Source: Polyrhizophydium stewartii
Taxonomy: Eukaryota > Chytridiomycota > Chytridiomycetes > Rhizophydiales
NCBI GenBank assembly: GCA_027604665.1
Contig: JADGIZ010000294.1
Coordinates: 1-16,693 of the forward strand
DNA: 16,693 nucleotides
Direction: 5' to 3'
Below, piece by piece: positions 7,906 through 16,693 of this stretch. Below the pieces are notes generated by a model that was not told where the DNA came from, made no database searches, and saw only the letters and a list, made by a program, of their open reading frames with translations. How positions within the stretch are numbered: position 1 is the stretch's first letter; the number at the start of each line of letters is the position of its first letter. Position numbers and translations under genes: made by a program.

Positions 7906-9348
7906 CTATTTCAGACCAAACACATTGAAGAGCACATGCACGACAATAAAGACGATGGGGTTCCAGACAAGCAGGTAGCGCAGCGCATCGAGCAGCGCCA
8001 GGTACATCTGCTGTGTGGTGTCCCAGGGGTTCTTCTTGAACGCATTGAGATCGACCTTTTCCTTGCAGTAGGGGCAAACATCCTTCTTGCCGATGATAGT
8101 CCAGCCGCGGATGCACTGCTCGTGGTAGATGTGGTTGCAGTTGAGCGTGTGCGTGGGCTCGATGGTTTTTGCGGTCGACTCGCCGCAGATGGCGCACATG
8201 TGGTCACGCAAGTGCTTGCGCGGGAAGCCAGTGCGCGAGTAGTAGCCCATGGTTAGCGCCATACGGTCGGAAAGGCGGTCAACAAAGTCGCGGCCGAGAG
8301 TGCCAAAGTAAAGGCCGTAAAACAGCATGATGACGCCAGTCTGCGTGTCAAGGCGAGAGAGCGGATCAGATGCGGTCGAGAATGAGCAGCGCCACGGCGA
8401 GCACGCACCTCAAAGACGACCGCCTCGCCCTCAATGTCGGTGATGCGGAACAGCGCGGGGATATGGAAGACGGCGACCATGGTGATGGAGTATCCGATGA
8501 TGCCAAAGATGTAGGCGATATTGTAAACCCAGCGGTACCACCGGTACACGATCTTTGGCGTCGACGACTGCATGGGCGACTCGAGCGCGAGCTTGACAAT
8601 GTATGTGTTGGCAATCGAGAATAGCGTCCAGACAAACACAAAGCGGTAGTTGCCCGCGTTGAAGCCGATTCCCATGGGCACGATCCAGAGGCCGAGCAGG
8701 GTCGCCATGTTGAACGACTGCGCATGGTAGCGCTTCCACGCCATGATGGCAATCTGCGAGCCGATCAGGCTGCCAAGGAGGATCATGGCCATCTCGGCGT
8801 GCTGTGCCTCGTGGCCCTGGTGCTCCTTGAGGAAGGCGAGCGTCTTTGCAAGCTCTGCCTTTTCCTCGGGCGTGAGCGGGCGGGCGAGGCGGCGCTCCTC
8901 GCGGCGGATGACCTCGTCGAGCGACGGCAGCTGCCGCGTTGGCTGGTGGCCGGTGTGGATGCTCGGGCGGTTGTTGATGTCGATGCCGCCGTTGGCGGCG
9001 TTGGCGATGGGCCGGCCGTCGCGGTCAAAGGCGGACTGCGTCGCAGGAACATCGAGGCCGGCGGGAGCGCATGCGCCGAGCGCGCGCCGAGGCGGGGCGA
9101 CCGGGCGGCCGCGGCGACCGAGCGTCGGCCGAGCGGCGAGGCGTCGTTGTCAGCTCGGCGTTGTCCCAGCGGGGCTCGGGAGGCATGCGGCGGGAACGCA
9201 CCGGGTTGCTGCCGCCCACGCCTGCGGCAGAGGGAGGCGGGGGATTTGGTTGGACGCCGCCTGCGCCGGCCGCGTTGGGGGAGCCGGCGGCCTGGGCGAG
9301 CACGCCCGCGACGCACGCCGCCAAGGTCCACAGGATCGCCGAGCGCAT
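7906..9348 (-). CDS. RNF121: RNF121/RNF175-type multi-pass membrane RING E3 ubiquitin ligase (exons 9348-9202, 9035-8409, 8340-7906)
   Basis: RNF121 family proteins are ER/Golgi membrane ubiquitin ligases involved in quality control and channel trafficking in animals. Predicted length is 402 aa, against about 327 in human. Exon 1 encodes a clear signal peptide (MRSAILWTLAACVAGVLAQ) and a Gly/Pro/Ala linker. Intron 9201-9036 (GTGCGT...ACGCAG, phase 0) leads to exon 2, with LTPEEKAELAK, HEAQHAEMAMILLGSLIGSQ and about four TM helices. Intron 8408-8341 (GTGCGT...ACGCAG, phase 0) leads to TGVIMLFYGLYFGTLGRDF, typical of the family. The RING is C3H2C3: C307, C310, C326, H328, H331, C334, C347, C350 (CAIC...CNHIYHEQC...CPYC), all ligands present, followed by KEKVDLNAFKKNPW and a terminal TM segment. 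The family call is firm. The signal-peptide exon is supported by phase, but I am not certain that family members usually have one. Confidence 0.9.
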
Positions 9349-9440
9349 CTTCAGCAAGCCCGTCGGCCAAGCCCGCCCCGCATTGGGTGCCTCTCGGCGT
9401 TCCACGTGACTGCAGCGCTGGCGCTTGCCATTGGCTGCAC
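9349..9440. promoter_or_regulatory. Very short divergent promoter, RNF121 / WD40 gene, with CCAAT box
   Basis: Only 92 bp separate the RNF121 ATG from the first in-frame ATG of the WD40 gene. CCATTGG at 9428-9434 carries a CCAAT box on the minus strand, about 80 bp upstream of the RNF121 start codon. It is only about 6 bp before the ATG at 9441, which suggests that the WD40 gene may start at the ATG at 9525 instead. Confidence 0.45.
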
Positions 9441-12347
9441 ATGGCCGCGTGCAGTCGCACGCTGGTTGGCCCGCAGCAGGCACGTATTCGTGTCCGAGCG
9501 ACCTCGGCCTCCTCTCGGACTCCCATGCGGCGATCGGGACACGATTCTGGCGCGACCGCCGCGGCTGGCGCTGCCCGTGGGTCGCCCGCGCAGCAGCGCA
9601 GCCGCACCGGCGCAGAAAGCGTCTTTGGCTCGTCAATGCTACGCCCGCGTGCTCCGCTGCCGGCCTCTGGCGCGACGACAACAGCAGTAGCAGCAGCATC
9701 CGTCTCCGAGAAGGCGGCTCGGTCGTCTTCGCCTCCCGCCAAGGCGCCTGCCCAGCGAGCGGGTCTGCAGCCGGACGTGCAGGCGCGCCAGAGAATGCGG
9801 GTGCGCTGCTGGGCGGCATACAGTTTCTGGACATGTGCGTCTCTTTAGGCTGACTCTCGCCTGCTCCAGTCGGCCTCCCCGCCTCTCTTCCCTCCATCTG
9901 CTCGCGGAACCGATCTGGTTTCCTTTGGACAGGACAGCATCTCGGACAGCAGGAACGCCAAGCGCACACGAACGGAACCACCGCGAGGGACGTCCGAGCC
10001 TGCCGGAAGCTCTGCTGGCCAAATTTACCCGCAGCAGCCGCCGCCTCCCGTTGATGGCGACCCCCGCCAGCCAGTTCCAATGCAGCACCAGATGCCGCCG
10101 GGGGCTCTGTTGCCAACAGCGCCTTTGATCCCGCAGGTTCACCAGGCCGCGGCGCCCAACTTTGGCTCCTCTTCGATGCTCTCAAGCGACTCAGAGGACG
10201 ACATGACGTCAATCCCGCTCGGCGAGCTCAACGCCTTGCTGAAGAAGGAAAACTACAAACTGATGAGCTTGACCGAGAAGGTTGTTCCAGATGCCTTTGA
10301 ATGCCGCTGATGCACCGCCGTTTTGAGCTCACATAATCGCTGTGCGCTACTCGGGATCACCTTGCAGGTCAACCGCACCTCACGCCGAATCTCCAAGCTC
10401 GCCAGGATCATCGAGACTCGGGCAGTCTCTGATGCGTTTGTCGACCGCGGATTGCAGCAGCAAGTCCACCCGCAGATACAATCCATACAGTCCATGCAGT
10501 CCATGCAGTCCATGCAATCGATGCAGCCGATGCAACCAATGCAACCGATGCAGTCGATGCCTCCCGTGCAGTCGATGCCTCCCGTGCAGTCGATGCCTCC
10601 CGTGCAGTCGATGCCTGCCATGCAGCCTATCCAGCCGCAGCATCCTGCTGGCATGCCCGCAGCACCGATGCCTCAACTGCAGATGGCAACACAGAAGACT
10701 GTCTTCCAAGTCGCCCAGTCGCAGTGGGTGGCTGCGCCGCCAGCAACCGAGTCGCCAAGCTCGTCATCAACTGTTTTCATTGACTCGCCCGACGCTTCCG
10801 CTGCTGCCGCGGCGGGCCAGGCCTCTCTCTGGCAGCCGAGGTGCAGAGACACGATCGACACGCTCTTTGGCCTCAACCCGCGGGTGCTTGGACAGTTCAG
10901 CCGCAAGCCCCGCACGCTGCTGCTTCCGCAAGATGTCAAGTCCACGCTCTCGGACATTGCTGTCGTTTCGACGCTCGGAGGGTGGGTCTCTTGCCCTTCT
11001 CGGCCTGCATCCAAGCAATTGTGCAGCTCACGAGCGTTGCGCGTCGCAGTCAGGTACAGTGGTTTAATCTGCGCACCAAACGCAGCGTCTATACTATCGG
11101 CGAGGATATCATGGCCAATGGCTGGGCGGAGGATATGGTGGGCGTGCAGCGCTGCGGAACTCTTGTTGCAACGCCCAGCAAGCTGATAGCTCGGCCAGTG
11201 CTGGATCTCGCCAGACGTGCTCGCTGTCGCTGCGGTCGAGACGCGCCAGCGCCGTGTGCCGGACGGTCGCACCTCCAATCAGCTCGCGCTGATCTACAAC
11301 TGCAGCATCAAGCCGGTCAGCAGTTTCCACCACGGCACGCTCGATTTCCAGCTGCACCATCTGCGCGAGGCTCCCCATGAGCGCGGTATTACGTGCTTTG
11401 CGCCGATGCCACATGCCAACGGAAAGACCTGCTGGATTACGGGAGGCTATGACAAACGCATCGTGCGTTGGCCGGTTGACTGTGTTATGTGTCGAGTCAA
11501 CAGTGCTGATACTGGAACGCGCAGTTTCTGTGGGCATTCAACGACCCTTTCTCAGTCACGTCCAGGGACTACACGCCGATTGCGGTGCAGCCCGTGCACA
11601 CGCTGCACACGAGCGTGGTCCACACGATGCTTTACAGCAGCCAACTGGAGGTCTTGTTCTCTGGTGGTGCCGACAACCGGCTGATTGGCTGGTCTCTCGA
11701 GCGCCAATCAAGCGTTGTGTCGCCGGCGCGGCAGGTTGCGCAGGTGAGTTGAATCAGGTGCGGCTGGTGCACGCTCTGAATGCATCCCAGTCTGATGAGC
11801 TTCCTCTTTGCGCAGATCCGCGACATCATCGCGGTGCCCACCAACCCAAACCTGCTGCTCGTGTCGTTCCTGGGCCGCGATGCGCAGCTCAAGCTGTTTG
11901 ACCACCGCACGCAGCAGTTTGTGCTCACGATTTCGAGCTCGGACGAGGCGTCAACGTCGGGCGGGTCTGGCGAAGTGACCGAAAAGTCCTCTCAGTCGCG
12001 GTACTCGCACGCGTCCATCCACCCGAGCGGCAACCTTGTTTCGCTGGGCCATGGCACGACCTCCAAGATCAACATCTGGGATCTGCGCTACACTCGCGTC
12101 GGGGCGCCGACACAGACGCTGAGCATCCACGGTGAGCGAGGAAGCAGTCGTACCTGCCAACACAGAGCGCTTTGCTGTGTGGCGGCTGACGCTTACACTC
12201 TTTTGCCCGCTCGCGTCAGACAATCGCGTCCTGTATGCCCGCTTCTTTGAAGGGTTTGGCGCATCGTCGATTGTGTCTCTGTCGACCGACAACACAATGA
12301 AGATCACCGACTACCGGATCCAGACCAACCCAGGTCTGGCGCCGTAG
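9441..12347 (+). CDS. WD40-repeat protein with long disordered N-terminus, function unknown
   Basis: Proposed exons: 9441-9800, 9870-10280, 10368-10981, 11050-11137, 11190-11474, 11525-11743, 11816-12131, 12220-12347; about 806 aa (778 if it starts at 9525). Residues 1 to about 460 are low-complexity, with an Arg/Lys patch (NAKRTRTEPPRG), a predicted helix (GELNALLKKENYKLMSLTEK continuing VNRTSRRISKLARIIE) and a QSM/PPVQSM tandem repeat. The C-terminal half is a beta-propeller with at least five blades: QVQWFNLRTKRSV, TCWITGGYDKRIVRW, VLFSGGADNRLIGWSLER, LLLVSFLGRDAQLKLFDHR, NLVSLGHGTTSKINIWDLR and SIVSLSTDNTMKITDYR. I cannot place it in a named WD40 family. Introns at 10281, 11744 and 12132 are clean; 9801, 10982, 11138 and 11475 rest on phase and blade continuity. 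The acceptor of the first intron could also be 9848 or 9932, all in phase. It ends TAG, 66 bp before the next start codon. Confidence 0.78.
10479..10613 (+). repeat. Coding minisatellite: 9-nt QSM/QPM units followed by 18-nt PPVQSM units
   Basis: In frame in exon 3 of the WD40 gene (about residues 295-339). Nine 9-nt units encode QSI, QSM x4, QPM x3 and QSM; then three 18-nt units, each encoding PPVQSM, are nearly or fully identical in DNA. The reverse strand reads as Cys/Gly- or His/Leu/Arg-rich frames, which are artefacts. Confidence 0.93.
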
Positions 12348-12413
12348 TCGCGAACTCCTCCCGTCCGCACCGCCTGCTCCCGACAGCGGTGTGTCTTTTG
12401 TGCTTTGCCGGCG
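12348..12413. promoter_or_regulatory. 66-bp gap between tandem genes
   Basis: Separates the WD40 stop from the Mrc1 start, both on the plus strand. It is too short for an ordinary promoter plus terminator, so Mrc1 control elements probably overlap the end of the WD40 gene. No poly(A) signal is visible. Confidence 0.5.
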
Positions 12414-15400
12414 ATGCACACGGCGGCGTCTTTGCGGGCAAGCGCAGCTCGCGCGCTCCGAGTGCTCGAGAGCGGGTCCGACTCGGACGCCGACGGCGCC
12501 GATGCGTCGCTTTCCTACAGCGCAGCACGCGGCCCGAGTCCTGTCGAGCCGCAAAGCGCAGCGCACGAGGGGTTTGCTGCGTCCAGCCCGCCGCGTGGGG
12601 CGGACGACGAGGGCGGCGGGACCGCATCCCAGCAACGCCGCCGCCTCGTGCAGCGCAAGTCTCTGCGCGCGACCATGTCCGATTCGGACACGGACGCCGA
12701 CACGAGCGCCGGCCGCGGCGCCGGAGTCGGCATGGCCGAACGGCCGGTCTCGGAAAGCGACGCCGCGCAGCCCAGCTCTCGTGGTCGGGGCGACGACGCA
12801 CGCAGCCACGCCGACTCGCCAGCTTACGCTGCCGAGTCGGACGTCGAGTACGACTCGGACGGCAACGTCATTGAGCATGCCCATGCCGGCAAGCTACACA
12901 GGCGGTCAAAGAAGCTGACCAAGAACCAGCTGCTCGAGATTCGCAAGGAGACCAACAGGCTGCTGCGAGGTCAGCTCGGCGCTGGCGGTGGCATTGGATG
13001 ACATGTCTCGCTCTGCATGCCGTGTCTGACACCCAGGCGATCGCAGAGCGCCAGATTGCGGTGCCGGTCAAGCGCAGCTCGCTCACGCTCGACTCGTTCC
13101 TCAAATCCCGCGGCATCGACCGGTCAGTCTCCCCGCTCCTCAGCGCGCGCGGATGTGGCTCGCCGGCCTGCCCTTGCTGACGTGCACGGCCTGCACGGCA
13201 TCGCGACGACCAGGAAGGCTCGGGCCGCTCAGCCGCTCGGCGATGCTGATCCGGCACCGGCGCTCTCAGCGCTCCAACGCAGCATCGCAAAGCCGCTGCC
13301 GCCTGCTGCCGACCCGAGTTCAGCGACAGACGCCGCTCCAGGCCAGCTCAATGCCGATCCAGATGCCGCCGATTCTGCCCCAAAGCTGCCGTCCGCAGCC
13401 ACCACGCCAAAGAGGGATCTTGCATCTGCTGGTGCTCCAATAACCGCTTCGGCTCGGCGTCCAACAGCTGTTGCCGGCATTGGAAGCGCGGCGTCAAAGC
13501 TCCGTATGCTTGCGAAATCAGGCACTCAATCCAAGGGCAAAGGCGATTCGGACGACTCGGACAGTATGGAGGTCGTGATCTTGCCGGCAAAGAAGTCTCC
13601 AATCAAGGTAGGACCAAAGGGAGCCATCTCAACCACACAAACTGCGTTGACATGTGATGCTGCCCTTGCTTGTCGTCGCCGCAACTGGAATCTTGTGACT
13701 CGGCTGGTGTCCAGCCGCTCACGCGCAAGGAGCTTAACAAGCAGATGATGATGATTGCCGAGGAGCAGATTCGGAAGCGGCGCGAGGACGAACTCGAGGA
13801 GCGCCGTCTGGCCGCAGAGCGGCGTCGCTTGCTCAAGGAGGCGCTTCGCAGCGCGCGCGCGGCCAAGGCGGCCGAGAGCCAACAGAACAGCACTGCCGGT
13901 GACGGGGCAAAGTCTACTGCAACCACAGGCCCGACGGACGCCGAGGGAGCCGACAATGCCGACGACAAAAAGACCACGCCGGCCATCTCCGACTCGATCA
14001 GCGAGGCTGCGTCTGCTATCGCGCGTGCGATGGATGCCGCTGCAGCTGCGGACGCGGCAGATCGCATGTTCGCCATCCCCGACTCGCAGGACACGGCAGA
14101 CAGTATCTCGGTGCGGCTCAAGAGCATCCGCCAGAAAGACTCGATGGAAACGTTGCTGCGCAACCACGCGGCGGTAGATGCCGTGGGCAGGGAGCTGGGG
14201 CTGTGGAGCGACGACGAGAAGGGCGGGAACGACGATCGCGAGGTGGGCAGCCGACAGGGCGGTGCGACCGCGAGTGACAGCGACAATGGAGACAGTCTCG
14301 GTGACGACGACGGCGATAGTCCGGCGTTTTCGGCAAACAAGATCAAGGGCACACCGCGACGCTTGTCCCTCGAGCAGCCGACGATGCTTGGTCTGCCCGA
14401 CGCCATGTCGGATGAAGACGATGATCTTGCAGTCTCAGCCGAGAGCAGCAGCGGTAATGCCAAAGAGAACGCCGCGGATGCCGCTCAGGGGCTGAAGAGC
14501 GAGAATCTTTCTGACAAGGCGACGCCGTCTGTCGAGCGCACGCAAGCGGCGGAGGCGACACCGGCTCAAACCCAGATGGCGCTGCCTCCCCACGAGCACC
14601 GGCAGCCGTTCGCGGCTACGCAGCAGCCTCTCACCGGTATCTCGGACGTGCTGCCGTATCTCTCTGGCTCGTTCCCAAGCGCCAGCCACTCCAGCGCGGC
14701 GAGATCGAGTGCAACGGGCCGTTCCAAGGCAGCATCCACGCCAACCGATGTCAAGAGCGGGGAACAGACAAACCAAGGCGTGTTTGCTGTGCCTGCGCCG
14801 CAAGAGCCACGCCCGCCAGCGACTGGTGCCTCGAACGGCTTGGGTGCGCAGGTCATGCGTCCTGGAGCTCCGGGAGTCGCAGGTCTCGGCAACGACGACG
14901 ATCTTCTTGCGCTGCTGTCGGGCAAGTTTGACACGCCCGGCTCGCCGGTCCAGAACGATGTCAAGCTGGCCGAGATTCTGTCTCGCTCGGACGAGCAGCT
15001 CATGGAGTTTGCAGCCAAGCAGCGACGGTTGCGTAGGCAGGCCGTGATTGACGACGACGGCGACGAGGACGGTGGCGGGGGCGAAGGCGAGGGCGGAGCA
15101 GACGACGACGGCGACAGCGACGATGCCGATGATGAGGAGCCGACAGATGACGACGAGGACAGCGCCGAGTCGGCCGAAGATGATAGTCAAAGCGCTGGCC
15201 AGAGCAGCGGCGACGGCGGCGCAGAGAACGATAGAGCAAGGGCACCGGAAGGCGTCGATATGCAGCCGCAGGGAGGCATTTTGCCTGAGGCCGCTGCAGG
15301 TGCCGTCAAAATGATCCCCAAGAAAAAGTCGCTGTTTGTCGAGGAAGAGGCCGAAGTCGAGGAGGACGAGTTCATGCACATGGGCGGTGCGGACGGCGAG

Positions 15401-16693
15401 GATGCGGGCATCGACCAATACGACTTGAGCATGCTGGCGGACTCGGACATTGAGGATATCCAAATGGAGGCGATCATGAATCTGCACATGTGCGTTGTGT
15501 GGCACCTGAGCGACGATGCCTGTGCGAAGCTAACGCTCGCATGCCGGTTGTGTGCGCAGGAAGCAGATGCTGGACAAGGACAAGACCGAGTTCGAGGCCC
15601 TGCTGCGCGACGTGACGAGCGGTAATCTGCGCAAGCGTGCGAAGCGAAACGACCCGTCAGGCAAAGGATACGACATTGAGGACAGCGACGAGGAGAACGA
15701 AGCGATTCTGCGCCGCATTCGAGAGCAGTTCAAGCCAAAGCGCACGGGAAAGGACGGCGTGGACGACGAAGACGACGACATTGTGCGGTCGCTCGATAAG
15801 CTCGCGTCGAATCCGCGCACGTCGGCGTTTGCCAAGTCTCTTTCTGCCGGAATGACGGACGAAGGCGGGCTGCTGTCGTCCGAATCTGACGATGGCGGCG
15901 AAAGCAGCGGCACGATGCTTGCGAAAGTCGCCGCAGATGGAGATGGAGAGGCCAGCCTGGACCTCGACCGCATGCGGATCCAGCGCAAGCTTGGAATCGT
16001 CCGTACCGGATCGGTTTCGTCGTTCAAGAGCGATGGGAACGCGCAGGACGGCGACGGCAACAGCCAGTCATCGCTGCCATCGGCCGTGCCGCCGCTCCAG
16101 GCCGGAAGATCGCGGCGCGGGCTGCTGAGCCGTGCCGAGGCACGCCGCAAAATGGAAGCCGAAGAGGCAAACGACGTCGACGACGGTGCACGCAGCCGCC
16201 AGGAAGACAGCGACATTGAAGTCGTTGTTGCCGACGAGACCACAGTGGCCGTGGCGGCCGGGTCGTTTGGCGGCTCTGGGCTCCTCGGGGAACTCGGCGC
16301 GAGCGCATCGTTTGCGCAGATGCTGGTGCGCAAGAAGCGCAGCCTGGTTGCGATCCAAGAGGCGATGCAGGCCGCGGCGCACGCTGAGCGCGACGGGATC
16401 AGCCATCTTGTGGGTGTCGCTTGCTCGGTCGCAGTCAGCGGGCGAGGCGGAAAGGCTGACGTCATCGATGCGCAGCGGCGCTTTGGCACGGCGGAGCGGC
16501 TGATGGCGAAACGGTCGTTTGGCGAGGTGGTGGGCGATGCAGGCGCGCAGGCGGTGGTAGACCGGGCGGCCCAGCCAGCGGGGCGGCTGCGCGCCGGGTT
16601 CCAGGTCGGGCGGGCGGTGCCTGCGGCTGCTGCGATGGCGCGCGACGGCGACAAGGACGCGGCGGAGGCGGCGGCGGGCGGGGAGTCGGCGGC
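12414..16693 (+). CDS. MRC1: Mrc1/Claspin replication-checkpoint mediator, 3' partial
   Basis: Mrc1/Claspin travels with the replisome, couples the helicase to polymerase epsilon, and relays the ATR/Mec1 signal to Chk1/Rad53. Exons: 12414-12969, 13047-13122, 13214-13607, 13715-15489, 15560-16409, 16476 to beyond the edge; about 1290 aa visible. Key segments: an N-terminal Ser/Asp stretch (SGSDSDADGAD); KLTKNQLLEIRKETNRLLRE joined across intron 12970-13046 to RQIAVPVKRSSLTLDSFLKS, which matches the Claspin region ending in its PIP-like IHDFFK motif; a charged helix PLTRKELNKQMMMIAEEQIR (about 343-395); a very acidic tract (about 786-834); and the MRC1-like domain with KKSLFVEEEAEVEEDEFMHM, then LADSDIEDIQMEAIMNLHM joined across intron 15490-15559 to KQMLDKDKTEFEALLRDV. 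Several SQ/TQ sites (for example S72) are scattered through the N-terminal two thirds. The final 66-nt intron (16410-16475) is in frame and tentative. No stop is reached. Confidence 0.92.
16410..16475 (+). other. Probable stop-free 66-nt intron in the Mrc1 gene
   Basis: GTGGGT donor, GGCTGACGT branch-like motif about 17 nt before the acceptor, and GATGCGCAG acceptor; phase 0. It is 3n long with no in-frame stop, so it reads through as 22 extra residues (starting VGVACSVAV). Size and signals match the other introns here. Homology is too weak in this part of Mrc1 to confirm it. Confidence 0.6.

Noticed and set aside
9025..10212. 395-aa open frame on the minus strand across the RNF121/WD40 junction
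   Set aside because: Only its MRSAILWTLAACVAGVLAQ segment is real, as exon 1 of RNF121. The rest is an artefact of GC-rich sequence opposite WD40 coding exons, with no motif.
10253..10709. Minus-strand Cys-rich (GIDCTG) and His/Leu/Arg-rich frames resembling metal-binding repeats
   Set aside because: They are the reverse complement of the QSM/PPVQSM coding minisatellite and have no independent support.
14435..15505. 356-aa minus-strand open frame opposite Mrc1
   Set aside because: It mirrors the codon bias of Mrc1 exon 4. Hydrophobic runs (Val/Ala/Leu) come from antisense of Asp/Glu codons; no family features.
15530..16654. 374-aa minus-strand open frame at the right end
   Set aside because: Ser/Arg/Pro-rich antisense of the last Mrc1 exons, where the sense frame has conserved MRC1-like residues.
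1..16693. Search by eye for tRNA or rRNA genes, CRISPR arrays, transposase or reverse-transcriptase motifs and long terminal repeats
   Set aside because: None seen. Repeats present are simple microsatellites or one coding minisatellite, and all large open frames are explained by the eight genes described.

Overview
This window looks like nuclear DNA from a GC-rich, intron-dense, gene-compact eukaryote. It is most likely a flagellated early-diverging fungus of chytrid or blastocladiomycete type. That placement is an inference. It rests on many short spliceosomal introns (about 50-180 nt, donors mostly GTGNGN, CTGAC-like branch sites), a fungal-style S1/P1 nuclease and APS kinase, a checkpoint protein of the Mrc1/Claspin family, and two genes usually tied to centrioles and cilia: a centrin-like protein and an LRRC49 homologue. 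I see no rRNA, tRNA, CRISPR array, transposon or viral gene.

Layout from left to right: the 3' part of an S1/P1 nuclease (+, 32-907); an APS kinase (-, 1275-2046) convergent with it; a centrin-like EF-hand protein (+, 2289-3143) divergent from the kinase; a TMEM97/Ema19-like EXPERA membrane protein (-, 3222-3952) convergent with the centrin; a long multi-exon LRRC49 homologue (+, about 4474-7728); an RNF121-type membrane RING E3 ligase (-, 7906-9348); a WD40 protein with a disordered, repeat-bearing N-terminus (+, about 9441-12347) sharing a very short divergent promoter with RNF121; and an Mrc1/Claspin homologue (+, 12414 to beyond the right edge).

The genes do not form one pathway. They cover secreted nucleic-acid degradation, sulfate activation, the centriole/axoneme (centrin, LRRC49), ER membrane biology (TMEM97, RNF121) and the replication checkpoint (Mrc1). 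Spacing is tight: 66 bp from the WD40 stop to the Mrc1 start, about 92-176 bp for the RNF121/WD40 divergent pair, and 78 bp between the centrin and TMEM97 stops. All exon models were built by eye from splice signals, reading phase and family similarity. The least certain parts are the 5' exons of LRRC49 and the WD40 gene, the 3' end of LRRC49, and one WD40 intron. I found no convincing undescribed system; the best leads are the LRRC49/centrin pair in a probable fungus, the unassigned WD40 protein, stop-free introns of 3n length hidden inside open frames, and several coding or leader microsatellites.
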